A stretch of DNA of 64,000 nucleotides from Argyresthia goedartella (taxonomy: Eukaryota; Arthropoda; Insecta; Lepidoptera; Argyresthiidae). Positions within the stretch are counted from its first letter, which is position 1, and each line of letters opens with the position of its first letter. A model generated the notes under the pieces. It worked only from the letters and a program-made list of their open reading frames with translations. It was not told where the DNA came from and did not search any database. Of this stretch, positions 35,301-50,300 are shown piece after piece. Location of the stretch: contig OX463815.1 in the NCBI GenBank assembly GCA_949825045.1, positions 28,821,356 through 28,885,355 on the forward strand, read 5' to 3'. The position numbers were made by a program, and so were the translations under genes.

Positions 35301-38300
35301 CAATCATCTTTAACATCTTGCTATGCGACCTAAATAACGATTGTGTAGCTGTGGATACGAATACTGAATACCGCGTAGGAAAGGGATCACGCGACTCGCC
35401 ACACCAAGGCTGTATCTATTTAAGACAATTCATCGTCTTGTGCATTAGGTTCCATACCTACTAGAGCGACATCGGACCGTGCATTTCAAAACATTCAATA
35501 AGTCTCAAATGGCAAGGTCTAATTAACCAACCAAAAAGGTTAGGTTAGTACCTATCAATTTAGTCGTTTAATAGAGATAGGCCGTAATGATGAACATTCA
35601 GTAATGGCACAAATTTACATCTCAATATAATGTGAGAATATTAAAGAGCCTGAGATAGAAAATATTAGTTTTTAAAAGAGACGGAGGCAATGCTTTAATG
35701 TGAGGGCGTGGGCGTGAGGTAGCCGGCTCGGTAAATTATACTGTGAGGTCATTGATTGAGGAGATTTTTGGTATCTACCTGTTGTTCATGAATACATGTG
35801 TTAAATACCGACACACGAATAACGGTTCTGTCTTAATTTGATCGAATCATAAAAACCGGCCAAGTGCGAGTCGGACTAGCGCACGAAGGGTTCCGTACCA
35901 CCGTACAATGGTAGGGATGGTGTGGAGTGAAGTTTGGATTTTACATACCAAAATGTTGTTTACAAAGTTATTGGTGTGGCTACTTTCACACTCCATGTAC
36001 GTAACCAGGTGCATTCATCAGTTTGTATATGGTATTGAAAGAATTGTTGTATGGGAGACCCCTTGAATGTTTATTTTATTCTGTTTTTTAGTATTTGTTG
36101 TTATAGCGGCAACATAAATACATCATCTGTGAAAATTTCAACTGTCTAACTATCACGGTTCATGAGATACCGCCTGGTGACAGACGGACAGACAGACATA
36201 CAGCAGAGTCTTAGTAACCCTTTGGGTACGGAACCCTAAAAATCACAGATTTTGTATATGCATGGTGTGACGAGGCATTCAGACAGCTGGTGCACACATT
36301 GCTCGAATCTGTTAACGTACATAATAAAGTTACCGTTTCGATTCTAATTTAGTATGTGTAGCGCATGGCACTTGTCACGATGTCACTCTAAACGGCTACA
36401 ATGAATTTATAACTACCACCATTGTGCGATTCATTTCATTATCGTCGAGTCTATCAACAAGTGTATGAATAATAAATAGTTTTTTTCGTCCAATAACAAT
36501 ATTCGAAATTGATAAGAAAGTAAAAGATGGCCAATGTGTCCTAGTGGTAGAGGTTCTACCAGTTGCGATCTAATCTCAGCCGAAAATGCTAGAAGATGTG
36601 ATCTAATCACAGCCGTGTAGAGTAAAGAAAATTCATTTTCTCGGGCAGTGGCGTAACTCTGACATAGCTTATTCTGGTTTCCACTCCCCCCTGTGTAAAT
36701 TAGTGTGGCATTAACGTTTATGTTCTAATGTAGATCATCTCCTGTTCCAGCTAAAACAGCGGGAGTCACAAGATGGCGGTGCTGGGCTTGGTATCCTCCG
36801 TCGCCGGGTTCGTGAAGGTGCGCTACCTGATCGACAAGGCCATCATCGACAACGAGATCTTCAGATTACACTACCGCACCACCTCTGCGATACTCTTCCT
36901 CTGTTGTATCCTCGTCACAGCAAATAACCTCATTGGTGAGTAATCCTTCCTTCTTGCTACGCTCGGTGTGACAGCAGTAATCATTTCACATATCGAAGCA
37001 GGGAGTCCTTATCGGCACCACATCCGCCATGGATATGTTTCACGGGGGAAGTTTATAAGTTTGTGTTGCATACGATTTTTTATCAGCTCCTTTGATACAA
37101 CTAGTGTTACTGAAGTTTGAACGTGATTGACTAATGAACTTCTATCGGCAGTTATAAATGCTACTATAACTCAATACTCAGCACATGATTTGGAATGCAA
37201 TTATGCATGCACATTTGCTTCCTATCTTGACGACAGACTGCGACTCACTCCAACAGGTGTCCTTAAATTTTTACATGTCTGAAAGTAATTAAGCTTAGGG
37301 TTGGGTAGAACATTTTGCCGCGTCAAGGGTAATGTAATGACTGAAAGTTATTCTGATTATTTCATCACGATTGCCGTGACCTAGTGAAGTTAAGACCTAA
37401 TAGTCCAGGTACAAAGATGGCTTTGTTCAGGAGATAACAGTCGATGTGGGTTGGCGGTGCGGTAAAAGCATGACTCATTTTCAGGTCATTATTCTGACGC
37501 CAACAGATCCGTCTGGCGTCAACGCCAACGTAACAGTTACCCAAATCGAGACGTCAAACAAATAAACAAAAATGTGCTAAGTGATCGTGAATTGGCTTAA
37601 TTTGCGTATGGTTTCATTTTCTCATTCATAAGTACAGCAGCGCTTAACATGTTATTCCTAGTAACAAATTTTTGCTAGCATCTTGTAATTACCCCGACGG
37701 GTGGATTATGTACATATAACGGGCCGTGTGAAAAAAAAGCTACCAAACTGAGAAAACCATATCGAGATATTTGTTCCTAACTTAATTCCGTTATTCCCAT
37801 CAAAAATATTACAGGATAACTGAAATATCCGTAAAAACAAAATGTACTTCATTTGTCCTCTATGGTGTAGTTTGTTTAAATTCGTTTTGCCGTTAAGTTG
37901 GCTGTTCTGTAAAACTGTCAGGTATCAACAGTTTTCATGTCAGTTGATAACGCAGATGTCAGCCGGAACGTAAACAAATATTGTTATTATAGTTTTTCAC
38001 TTTTATAATCGGAAACGACCATCCTTAAATACAACACGTTCCAATGTGAGCAAGTGGCGTTACGAGTGGTGTTATTATATTTAATATATACCACTACCCG
38101 AAATATTCAAATAAGTTCCTTAAAATAGCCTAAAATTTCATAAAATAAAATAAAAAGTAGTAGGTATTTTTTCAGCATGGCCCATTGTATATTGTTGTAG
38201 TGTAATTAAATTAATTATGTTGGATGATTGGCTGCTACTCGCGAGATGAACATTTGAAACAATAAGCGCAAAAGCCTTGGAAGTGTTTGTTGATGTATTC

Positions 38301-41300
38301 GTTATCGCGTGCTCCAATTTTTAAGGCTTTATTTTATAAACACAGGCAGTCTAATCACAAAAACTTGCGATTGCCTAAGGACTTTACAACAAGCTTATAT
38401 GTCAATCACACAATTGATAAAAACTATACAACTGTGTCTTAGGAAAATAGTTTACAAGTTATATCTCTCTTACCAAATAATAGTTTACAAATCAATAGTT
38501 TTAGGGTTCCGTACCCGAATGGTGCCCAACGGGACCCTATTACTTAGCCTCCCTGTCCGTCTGTCCGTCCGTCTGTCGCCGGGCTCTACCGGATCAACCG
38601 AAATAGGTAGAGAGCTGAAATTATCACACGTTTTTAAGAATTAAAAGTAGTACCCATACAAGAGATTATTTGTATGGGCAGAGCCATTTTGTTTTACTTG
38701 TTTATCGGTGAAAACTGGACTCTCCTGGAAAATATATTTAATTGCGGGTATTGAGCTTGTGCCTGGTTATATGTCATTATACGATTAATAATTGCTCATT
38801 CGAATTATAATAAATAATATTAAGTTTTTATTATATTTGCTTTTATTTCCGTAAATAAGTTATTAAATTTTTATCCACTACCGATTTCAATGAGCAGAGT
38901 ATGGCCTTGAATGTAGTCCTACCTAGTATTTAATATTTTATTATTAAAAATTAAAAACGTATACTCGTACAAAAGACTGTCGTTTTACGTTTTTCCATGT
39001 ACAATGTGGTATGGAAACCTTCGTGTGCGGGTCCGATGTCCCACTCGCACTTGACGGGTCACTTGTGCAATTAGGAAGACCTGCTGTCGGAACAACAGGA
39101 CAATAATTGATTAAGATTGCATAGTTTATGCCTAAATTACTCTACATACATTATTAATATAAGTAACAAACAAGTAAGTAACATTACTCAACGTAACTGA
39201 GAATAATAAATAATATAATCAATCTGACAAAATCTTCAAGTGAACTTCCGTGACCGTTTCGAAAATGATAAAATCAGACAGTAACGTTTGTTACACAATG
39301 TTTCATCGTGTATTACGATTACAAATCATATGCCTTCGGCCAGCAAGTTTCCAAAGGTTCTCTTCAAGTTACTTAAAGCTCATCTAACACCTTACACTAG
39401 GTCATGCGCGTCATCAGATGCAAGTGGGCTTGACACCATCAGTGCTATCTGCAACTCAGATGGCTGATTCAGCACAGCTGAGAGATACATTGCTATAGAA
39501 GACAAGTGCAGGCAGCATTACGTGATGGATGTCATTTGCCTATGTAAACATAAGCAGGCATCTGTGGTGATGCATCAGGTGTTAGTAATTAAAACAAAAG
39601 ATAGATATGCAAGCGGTGCGATACGCCGCCGTTGCTAGGAGACACAGCTGTGAGAAATCGCTTCGTGAGAAGCATTGCATTGGCCGTGTCAAACCAAGTA
39701 GGTCAAGTAGACCAGCATGATGTATATGAGACACTAAAAAGAACCGTACAGAGACACTGGAATGAGTTGGTTATTTATAAAACGGTTTCTTTGTGTCACT
39801 TGATACCCCACACAGGGTCAAACTGATAATATTGAATACATCCACGGGTAATTCACGCAGAGAACAATGCAGCCGCGGCCAAACATTGCGACATTTGCTA
39901 GTAAGATGAGCTGTTGTTGTTTTACCTGTATGCGTATTTAGGAATGACTTACCTAAGTACAGTAAAGTAATTTAGATATAGCTAGCATATGCGTTCTCAA
40001 GTTATAATGCTCAAATATGGGTCTATACAAGTACAACTGATTGTTTTTAATATCGTCGACAATACTGCTATTGGAATTGAAACTACAATAATGAGTAAAT
40101 ATTTCTAGTTAACGCAGACTGGGAGACTGATATCTGAACTGATATTCCGTCGCTCACCGTGACCCACTATCGCAAGCCCGCACAGCTATACAACTATTCC
40201 GAGCTACCTTACATCGCCGATCGTAAACCTCTTATCACATGTTTGATTCCGTAGTGCCTACCTACCTTAGCCGTATGTAGTAAGTCGGCATATGGACCTG
40301 CAAATGTATACTTTATTTGACCCAAATTGGAGTAAATGCACAGCTACAATATCGTCAGCGTCATACTGTGACGAGCTACAATTGCACCCGCTATACGATT
40401 ACCATATCAACGAGTTTAACCGGGTTCAATATATTGCACCGTTACATTAGCTTGACTGCAATACTTATGGTAAATGGTGCGCCTTATAATCAGTGAGATT
40501 GGAAATAATTAACTGCTAATTTATTTTGCAATATTAATATTTTTCTGGTTTAAATGGCGATATTTCGGTCGGAGTTCTATGTAGATGTCGTAGCCATATC
40601 GTACAATTGATCATTTCATGACGTGGCCGACCATTTCATGATCCATTCATGAGCCGCTGTATGACCTGTATGTATATATGTATGTCTGTTTCTGTGTCCA
40701 CTCGTAACGACTCAACCTATTTTGATAAATTACACGTCTTAGATTCGTCTTAATGGCGCGAGTGTCACTGAGTATATAAAATTAAATAAAAATGGCCAAT
40801 TTCACGCGTTTTAATGTGGGGGATAACGAAGCTTTTTTCGAGACCCTAAAAAAAAAGGCTTTAAAGGGCGAGTACGGAAATATTTACTAATTTTGCACAA
40901 GCTAGGCTACACTTTGTTTTAAACTAAGAATTTATATGTTTCTCGTAATTTTGTAATAAGGGAAGAAAATAAAAAGACTAATTAAATATAATACAGTGGG
41001 TTCCGTCCGCTTGCATTTTAATTTTATTTATCACCATACTATAATTATGTTATCGTACCTCGATAATTACGTCTTATCTGCTTGTTTTGTGCTTTTAATG
41101 TACAGCAGTCGGTGTTTTAGTTTCTTTAAGTACGTCATTTATTAAAAGCATTTTTATTCAGCACTACGTGGCGTCATCACTGCGTTCGCCCCCTTTAGTC
41201 TTTACCTGAGCTGCCGCAGTGATCCGCCCTAAAATATTTCTTCGTTCAATGAGATACTTCACGGCTGGCCACATCATGAAATCTAATTTACAATATGGCC

Positions 41301-44300
41301 ACGACAGAGATACAACCACGGTATAGCCAAAAGATAACAAGTCACAATAATAAACATCATGTCAGTTACTTTTTACAGGCATGCTACCATTAGCATTCCA
41401 CTTGGAAATTGTTCACCTAAATTGCATAATTCGACAAAGATACGAAGTGCATGCGTAGCGTAGGTAGTAAAGTGATTAGCATAATCCCCTGGGAAGTACC
41501 ACTAAAGTACACCAATGTTGTCATCATGTCAATGTGTCAATTGACAGGATGACAATTAGAATCGTTATGGTCAGCACAATGACGCATGACGATTGAGAGG
41601 CAATCCTATATTTCGGAACTGACTCAATGCTCGGTAAACAAACGAATTTGACAAACTAGATACAGATATTTGCTGAACCATAGCTTACGAGATTAGTTTT
41701 GCAATTACCCATAACATTTTTTTTTACTCAGTGACTCACTCACAGCCCTGTCTAAACAAGATCTGATCTGATCTGAGCATTGTGTGTTTCTTTAATGGCA
41801 TCTGCCATTAAATAAGAAACACACAATTCTCAAAGAATAATTAATAAACAATAACTCATTAACAAAAATGGCGATAGCGTGCTGGTCTCGACATGCCGGC
41901 GGTCCATAATATATACCATTTGAGCCCTCACAATTCACTGCGCAAGGTGAACCCAGTCACGGCCACACAAATGAGCCAGGTATAGGCCCGCAAAGCCAAC
42001 GTTTTGTCAAACCACTGATCTTTATTTGGCACGTAATAAAATCTATTTTAGACCGCTGCGGGTGAATTTGGACGATTGTCGAAGCATAGGGGCAGATGCA
42101 GTGCCATTAGAGCTGATATTGGCGTCATCCGTCGCTCTTTGCCGGTGCAAGCAATGTCGAGGGCACGTGGGAAGAGGAACATAAATGAGACAGATCATTA
42201 CTGCACTGCATAAATTGCGTTTCAAGCGTGAATAAAACCGGAGAAATGAGTGGAACGCTCCGTGAAGCACAGTAACAACTACCTGAATTATAGTTTCTAG
42301 GAGTCGTCTTGATACTGCTGGTTTAATGTTCATTGCGATGCAGGCAATCCCGGCCTGGCATGGGAATCTCCCTATCTAATCTCGACTCCCAAAGTCTACT
42401 TCCTGAACTTTGAACTTTCTCCGTCTGCCAGTAGACTTACCCACGCCTAAACCACACGTTCTCGTTGTTCCAGGTGACCCGATCTCATGCATAAGCGACG
42501 GTGCGGTCGCGTCGCACGTACTAAACACGTACTGTTGGGTCACCTACACGTTCACCCTTCCCAACGCACCCCGCCACGGTCTCAACGTCCACCCGGGGCT
42601 GGGCAATGACTACAATGAAGAGAAGCGCATCCATGCGTACTACCAATGGGTGCCTTTCATGCTGTTTTTCCAGGTAACAGGATGTTTATATTATTTTGAA
42701 AAGGCTCGCAAAGGAGTGCTGATGGGTCAGGGAGTTTGCTTGGAGTCTTTGGTATCGGCATAGTAAGTTCGAGATAAATATGCGGGTAGGTCCTGGACAA
42801 GGGTGGGAAGATAAAGGAGTCGTATAGCCAGCAGCAGTAACAAGGTCCCATCAGTTTTCGTTGCATTGCTTTACAATTCATAAATCCTTCACCGTACTGC
42901 GATAAAACGGGATGGGCGTCTCCAAAAGGCGCCATACATTTCTACCTTACTCTTCATTTAAATCGCGATTTACAGGGCCTCCTCTTCTACATTCCTCACT
43001 GGATCTGGAAAAACTGGGAGGAAGGCAAGGTGCGAATGATCTCCGACGGAATGCGAGGTACTGTCGCCGATATCGCAGACAAGACAAGGCCCAAACGACA
43101 GGTTGGTACAATAACTTGAGAACAGCCCCCAAGCCAAGTTGTATTTATCGACAATATAACATTTGTGTCGTCTTAAATAACTATTCACAGTACCGCAGAA
43201 ATTAAGAAATCGTTAAAGAAAGGGCTATCGATATGGCTATGGCTGGCACTAACAATGTAACACATGGCGATTTTCAGTAAAAACCTTAAAACGACGATAT
43301 CTTGAATTACATGCAATTTTCCCTGAGGTCATGTTATTCTTGATCGATAAATCTGAGGCAGGTCTACCTTCGGTTTCGCTTTGGTGTATTTTATGGGACA
43401 CCTTGTAGGTATATCCTAAATTCTGCTGTTGAAGTAGAAAGCCAGTGAACTTCATCAAAATTCTACACTGCGATTTGACGTTTACCGTGCAAAGTTTCAC
43501 GTGACTTCACGCGGCCAACGTCAAATCGTATACATTTTCTTAGCGTCATCGTAGCGAGTGACAAATTAGCGAATGCAATTTGGCTACAGGGGCAAGAGGC
43601 GAATTTTGATGAAGTTCACTGGTTTTCCACTTGCCGTGTGATTTATTGGACATCCTATACATTAGTTGCTCGAATCCTTTAGCCCTGGTTATCCTATCTA
43701 CACAATCAACTGACTCGCAGACGACGACGTATTAATGTAAAGAAAGTGAATAATATAGCCCTACTCTTTGAGGTGACCACTGACCAGCAGTTGAATAGGT
43801 TTTGAACATTTTAAGGCTCCCTTGGTTGCTCATAACTCGTATCTACGTCTTCTGCGTTCCCGTTGTCTATGCTAATTAAGCTTTGTTTATACAAATGATT
43901 TCATAAGTGCGAACGTTGATAGTCATGGTCATGTCACGCAAAACAGTTCTCGAACCTACGTTACGTACGTTTCACACGATTTGTATCTGTATTGTTCTTG
44001 CTCTTGTATCTTATATGTGTTGCCTCTTTTTTTTACATTTAATTTCTTGTTCTTTAATTACAGAGTCGGCTGGTACAATATCTTCTAGAGACACTGCATA
44101 TGCACAACACCTACTCTTTCGGGTACTTCTTCTGTGAGCTGTTGAACTTTATCAACGTTGTAAGTACTGGGAGACTGGTTATCTAAAACATCTAAAATCC
44201 ACCCCAAGAACTCTGTAATTCTATTATGTCACTTCATATTACTTCATATTACTGAACGTTGATCTTTGACTTCAGTGATATGCCAAATGAGATTCTGTAG

Positions 44301-47300
44301 CAGAAAGCGACATTAGTGAAATATTTACAACTACATCGAACGTGATATGGTTTTTGCGTAATATAATGGTATAATTTCCAGGTTGGAAACATATTCTTCC
44401 TGGATCTATTTCTCGGCGGCGCTTTTCTGACGTATGGCACTGAAGTAATCAAATTCTCCAACATGAATCAGGAACAACGCACCGATCCCATGGTGAGTAT
44501 TATTTCTAAACGATCCATTTATCAAATTATTCGATATGCCATTCAGCTGGATTGGACCTATGTAGATGAACACACTAGTTCAATAACCTAAAAGAAAAGT
44601 TCAGGTTATTTACTTGGAGGTTAGAAATCGTCTGAGAATGATTTGTTTAACCCTGGACATTCGGCTGAAATTAGTAAAAATAGGTAAGTATTCGTTTCAA
44701 CGGCACCGTAGGAACGCAAGCCATAATAAACAGTGATTGGGCCACAGAACTACTTTGCTACCTAATAAGACTATTGGTGTATGAGCCATCCAGCTCTAAC
44801 AAGAATACTTTCGATTTCAGATCGAGATCTTCCCGCGTATCACCAAATGTACATTCCACAAGTTCGGTGCCGCCGGCTCGATCCAGACCCACGACGCGCT
44901 GTGCGTCCTCGCACTCAACATTCTCAACGAGAAGATATTCATCTTCCTGTGGTTTTGGTTAGTAGTAAAATGTTAAAGTTGTATGGTATATCCCTCTTTC
45001 ACGCTAAGACTTATCTACAACATACATATCCTTACGCCTTTTCTCCATAAAAGGGCTATATGCATAGGGACCGGCACTTGGTACACCTGACGCCAAGTTT
45101 CTTGGCGCCTGAGTGCCGCCTGGAAGGGTAGCGGCGCATGGGAACAGGAGAGATGCATACATGGGCGAAATAGAGATGTAACACTTCGCTCAAGCACCAA
45201 TAAACTTGTCGTCAGGTGTACCTAGGAACGATCTAAGTATATCTCTCCCTTGCTTGCCTAAAGTTAATTAAACATAAGTCTTCATTCAAGTTCGTCGGTT
45301 ACGAATCCCTATGATTGTTTATGGGCACATTGACTTTTTTATCCCGGAAAGCACTATCGCATAGTCACAAACATGGAATACTTGGTTCCGCATCGTAGCT
45401 TTTATGGTACTTTCGGCGATACTATATTTAATCTTTGTCCTCAGGTTCATCATCCTGTCAGTACTCTCGGGTCTGGCACTGATGTACTCAGCGGCAGTGA
45501 TACTCATGCCGAGCACACGCGAGACCATACTAAAGCGGCGGTTCCGCTTCGGCACACCCAACGGAGTTGAAGCCCTCATCCGGAAGACGCAGGTTTGTGG
45601 AATTTTGTGGTGACGAAAATAGTAGATACATAGTTGTAGAGATGCTAGAAAGTGAGCAATAGACGGACGAGTGAGTTGAGGGCCGAGCTTTAAGCAAGGC
45701 CATTTTAGAGACGAGTCTTTCTAATGCACTTTTGGCCGAGACATTACATAGATCTGCGAGACTACTGCGAGGAAAACAATTAAATAAACAGAAAATTATT
45801 TTTAGATGAATTAGCTTTGGGGACTCCGCCTGGACTTTACTGACGCGACGGCATGACGCACGCTGCCTGTTACCGACTCGGCATGAAGTGCTCTGTTGAC
45901 AATTGATAGAAACATAACAAACAAGCCAACAATATTTTTTCTGTCCTGTGAACAGGCCAGAAATGTTATTGTTGTTCTATTTAACTATTCATTGTATTGG
46001 GGCCCCATTACAGACCTTCTTTCGCCACATTTCCGAGCAGTGGGCGTTGAAAGTCATATAAGATAACCCGCCTCCATGTTTAGTTTACTGTACCCTGGAC
46101 TGCTAACTCCATTACATTAGATAAACTTCAATAGGCCTTTTTAAAACATCTTTTCTCTCATCAGGTTGGCGATTTCCTCCTCCTACACTTTCTGGGCCAG
46201 AACATGTCCCTCCGCGTATTCGGGGAGGTGCTAGACGGCCTCTCGCAACAACTGCACCAGAGGTCAAACGCGCCTTCCGCCCCTTCCACCATAGAGATGG
46301 CGCCGATATACCCGGACATCGATAAGTACTCCAAAGAGACTGAGACGTAAGGAGTACGCATAGGTGGTGGTAAATCATGGGTGACTGAGAGCGTTTAGCG
46401 ATGAGCGGGTTATACCACGGTCGTATAGCATTGAGGATTTTGTACTATCGAATTGTCTTTGCGGTTCGCGCATGTATCCTGCTGAGCTTGAGAAACCCTA
46501 TCTCTGACCCTTTAGCTAATCGGTGACACATATTTTAGAAATTCTCTGCGCTATACGAGCAAGGTATACCAGTATGGCAGCACCACAATAAATATCACTC
46601 TTGTTCGTTCGAAGCCTTGATATTAGGATCCGTCAGGGTGATTTTGTGTTTTACTCTGATTCACCCCTCAATAGCTCATTGGGCGACATGTTACGAATAC
46701 GTAACGCATACTTTTTATTAAAGTTCCGTATTTACTTACGGAAGATGAATTTACATTCCATACTATACATACTTAGTAAAATAAAGGCCTGCCAATGAAG
46801 TTATGTACACCACGTTTGCCTGTCGTCGACTTGAGCTTGAGCTTTAATGGGTCTCAATTTTAGTGTAAAAGTGATTTTTCGATGCATGATAGTTGAGTTT
46901 GTGAATAAATAATGAAGTTATTAATTGGAAATGTGTTAAATCTAAATGTGACGTGTAATAAAAATGAATTGTTATAAAAGACATTGGTGAAGACTGCTGT
47001 ACCTAGCAAATATATTTTTGGGATATTTTGATGATGTGACTAACATTTTGTAATCTATGTTCTGAAAGGTATTGACTGGATACAAATTAGTTGTTAAGTA
47101 GATAGCCATTAATCAATTTCCAATCGAAGCCAGCCTTGCGCAGGTTAGTGATAATATTTCGTAATTTTGTTTCCTTCTGTCCGATGCCTTTTGGTGAATG
47201 GATTTTACTTTTAGATCTATAGAGAAATATAAAACATATCGCCGTAGAAATGCATTTCATTATGTACTAGTGTTAAGACCTTGGTGCAAACTGAAAGGTA

Positions 47301-50300
47301 TAATTTAGTAGATATTATTATACTCAGTGTTTTAAATTTACTCAAATTAATGTGCCATTAATTACATATATATCAGATTCTATGTATTATATGTATTTGG
47401 GTACGAAAATCAATTGCGATTTTACACGAGACAATAACAAACATTCCTAGACGGGACCGATTCATTTATATTTTTTAGTTTTTTATAAAATTACGTTAGT
47501 TTTAGAATAAGATATCGTCAGTCATATTAGCCATAAACAATATGCCGAATTAGTTAATAGATTACCCGGAATGCCCAATATTCTTGGAATCTCTCAAAAA
47601 CTAATAAATTGTATGAGCCTCTCCAGTTTCTAATATAAGAGATAGCATAATAAAATATATGAATTATTGTTTTCATATTGCGTAAGAAATCTAAGCGCTG
47701 TTCTCATAGTAAATAAAATAGATAGTAAGAACATGTAATCAACGTTTTATTCCATATTAGACCCATCAATAAGTTTAAAATCTGATGATCTGTATGATTT
47801 ATTTCTATTGAATTAAGTGAATGCTATTTTTTGACAATATTCCGCATATTTCATAGTAATATCGTTTATTTTTTCCTTGCAATAAAACCAACTTTACAAA
47901 ATATAAGGTTTTCATTTCATGATCTTAATTCATAAACGTGTTTCCAGTGTCCTAATATTGTAATATCAGAATGACCTTGGAAAGCGTGACTAAATACATG
48001 TACCTGCACATGGGTGACTGAAGCATGGGAGTCTGAATTTGAGATAAAGACCCGGATTTAAATTGCTCGTGGGTATTTGGCAAAATGAGAAACGTGCTTT
48101 GTATGAAAGACCTCCACGTACAACTCCGAAGTAGGATGCTTCAATGCCACGTCTGGCCAGCCTTGTATGGTTGCGAAGCCTGGGTTTTGATCTTTATTAC
48201 CATGCTATGGTATAAGGTTCAAAATCGAGATTCATTTTTTAGAAGGAGACCTCGAAAATCTGGAGGATAATCTGGGTCCATAGAGTCACGAACGAGAAGT
48301 TCTGCGAAGCGCCAAATGCTCCCGAGAACTCATCTTGACTATAGAGAAGGAAGAAAAGAAGTTACTTGGGACATTTGCTTAGACACGAACGTCACTCGTT
48401 CAGATCATCGTAATGGGCAAGGTAGAGAGGAAAAGACGCGCTGGCAGAAGGAGGAAGTCATGACGGGAGTAGCCAGCGTTAAACAGCTCATGCGCTTGGC
48501 AAATAATAGAGAGGAGTATGGAGAGCTGACCGCCAACCTCCAGTTCAGGCGAGAAACTACATATCACGGCATTATCACGTACCTATACCGGCAGAAGGCT
48601 TTCCTAAGGCATATCATAAGCTCCACAAGTCCACAAGTAGTTACAGGATCCAAGAAGAAGGCCATGGAGGATAGTTGCCCCTACGCAGTTGTCATTTAAA
48701 GGGAATACTTCTCCGATAACACCCCATACACAATTCCTCTGGAAAGAAGTCATGAGCAATAAACCATTTCCGTAGTCGTTAATTTCCATGTTCTCCCTGC
48801 AAATAAATGCGCAGAATAGGAGGACATTCCTGTTCAGAAAGAGCACAGTACGAATTAAGGCGGCCTACTCAAGGACTCACCGGTTCCCCCAGTCCAACTT
48901 GGCCACCAGTCGCAGCCGCAGCGCCCTTGTCTGGTCCTGCGTCAGAGTACCAGCGACCAACGCTCGCCGCCCACTGAGCAGCTCGCGCATGACTTTGGCC
49001 ACCGCGCTGAACCGGTAGGTTTCGCGCTCCTGGAATTTGGACACGCGTTAATAAATGTAGCCCATTTATGTCCCCACCGAGGGGCAAAGACCTTTATACG
49101 AGTACAATCGAGAGAGATGGAGGCCGGATAAGAGTAAGATTGAGCGATATACTCCACCACGCTGGCTCAGTGCGGGTTGATGGAGGGGTTATATTACTAC
49201 ATAGTATTATAGTATCTGTGCCACTTCTACCACGTGGCGATAGTAGCCTGGACCTATTGCTTAGTGTGTCATCCGATTAAGTACTTATGATACATCGCTT
49301 ATCTGATTGCTAAATGTTCAGCATCGTTTTCGAACTTGCATCCCCTGTGAAAGCCACTATAGACCACGGAGGTCTAAGGACAAGCGTTTTACAACCTATT
49401 CTTTCTTGGTAAGCAGAAGACATGTGTGTACGCTTTATTTCCGTTTTTTCAATGGAATGGAAAGACGCCCGTGCCAGATTATGTGGCTTACGGCTGAAGG
49501 AGCTACAACAGCGCGATCAGTCGCCTTTAATATAACATTTCAGATACGAGCACTACATACTTTATGAACTAAAAAAGTAGTCAAGTGCGAGTCGAACTCG
49601 CCCATGAAGGGTTCCGTTGTAGCAAGTAATTATGTGACTGGATGTTTGTGTTGTAACTTTGTTTTTTTTTATTGTTTTTGTATCTATGACAAATCTGCGG
49701 TTTTTAATAAATGTTTTAAACCTTAAAAACTGCTTATTTTATTTTGTTCAAACCAATTTTCGTTGAAAGTTTGTATTTGAGATACACAGCATATATTTTT
49801 ATAGATGTTTCACTGTCTTACTTTAAAAGTTAGAGGGGGGGGGGGGGGGGGTGGACATATTTCCACTTTGGAGGGGTCTGTCTCTCTAACGATTTACTTT
49901 GAGTAAAAATGGTTTCAGGAACCTCAACGTCATTTTTAAAGACCTATCTACAGACATACCACACATATAGGTTTGATGAAAAAAATATCTTTTGGTTTCA
50001 GTTCCATGTATTTTAATTGTTTGAATTTTTGTACAAAAATCGTAAAGCGGTTCAACTGTGTTGTCCCAATAGTTTCTGCATAAACTTGCTGTGACATACG
50101 GACAGACGGACAGACAGACTTGACGAAACTATAAGGGTTCCTTTTTTCTCTAAGGCACCCTAAAAAGGATCTTCTCTGAAGTTATGTGAACCCCAATGAA
50201 CATGATTCCATGCTAAAGTGTATTATATGGTACTCAACTACACAGTTAGATACAACATTTAAAAAATTGTTAGTACTCACTTATCTGTATGTTTAATTAT

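Larger units (their letters stand above)
36936..42473 (+). other. Inx3: Innexin-3 intron 2
   Basis: A 5.5-kb intron with one diverged dispersed-repeat copy (38503-39060), a 49-bp palindrome at 41779-41827, and otherwise AT-rich sequence. No additional exon supported. Confidence 0.6.

Noticed and set aside
48316..48699. 127-codon plus-strand gene
   Set aside because: The reading matches the C-terminus of an RTE ORF2 in pieces; it is part of a decayed LINE.
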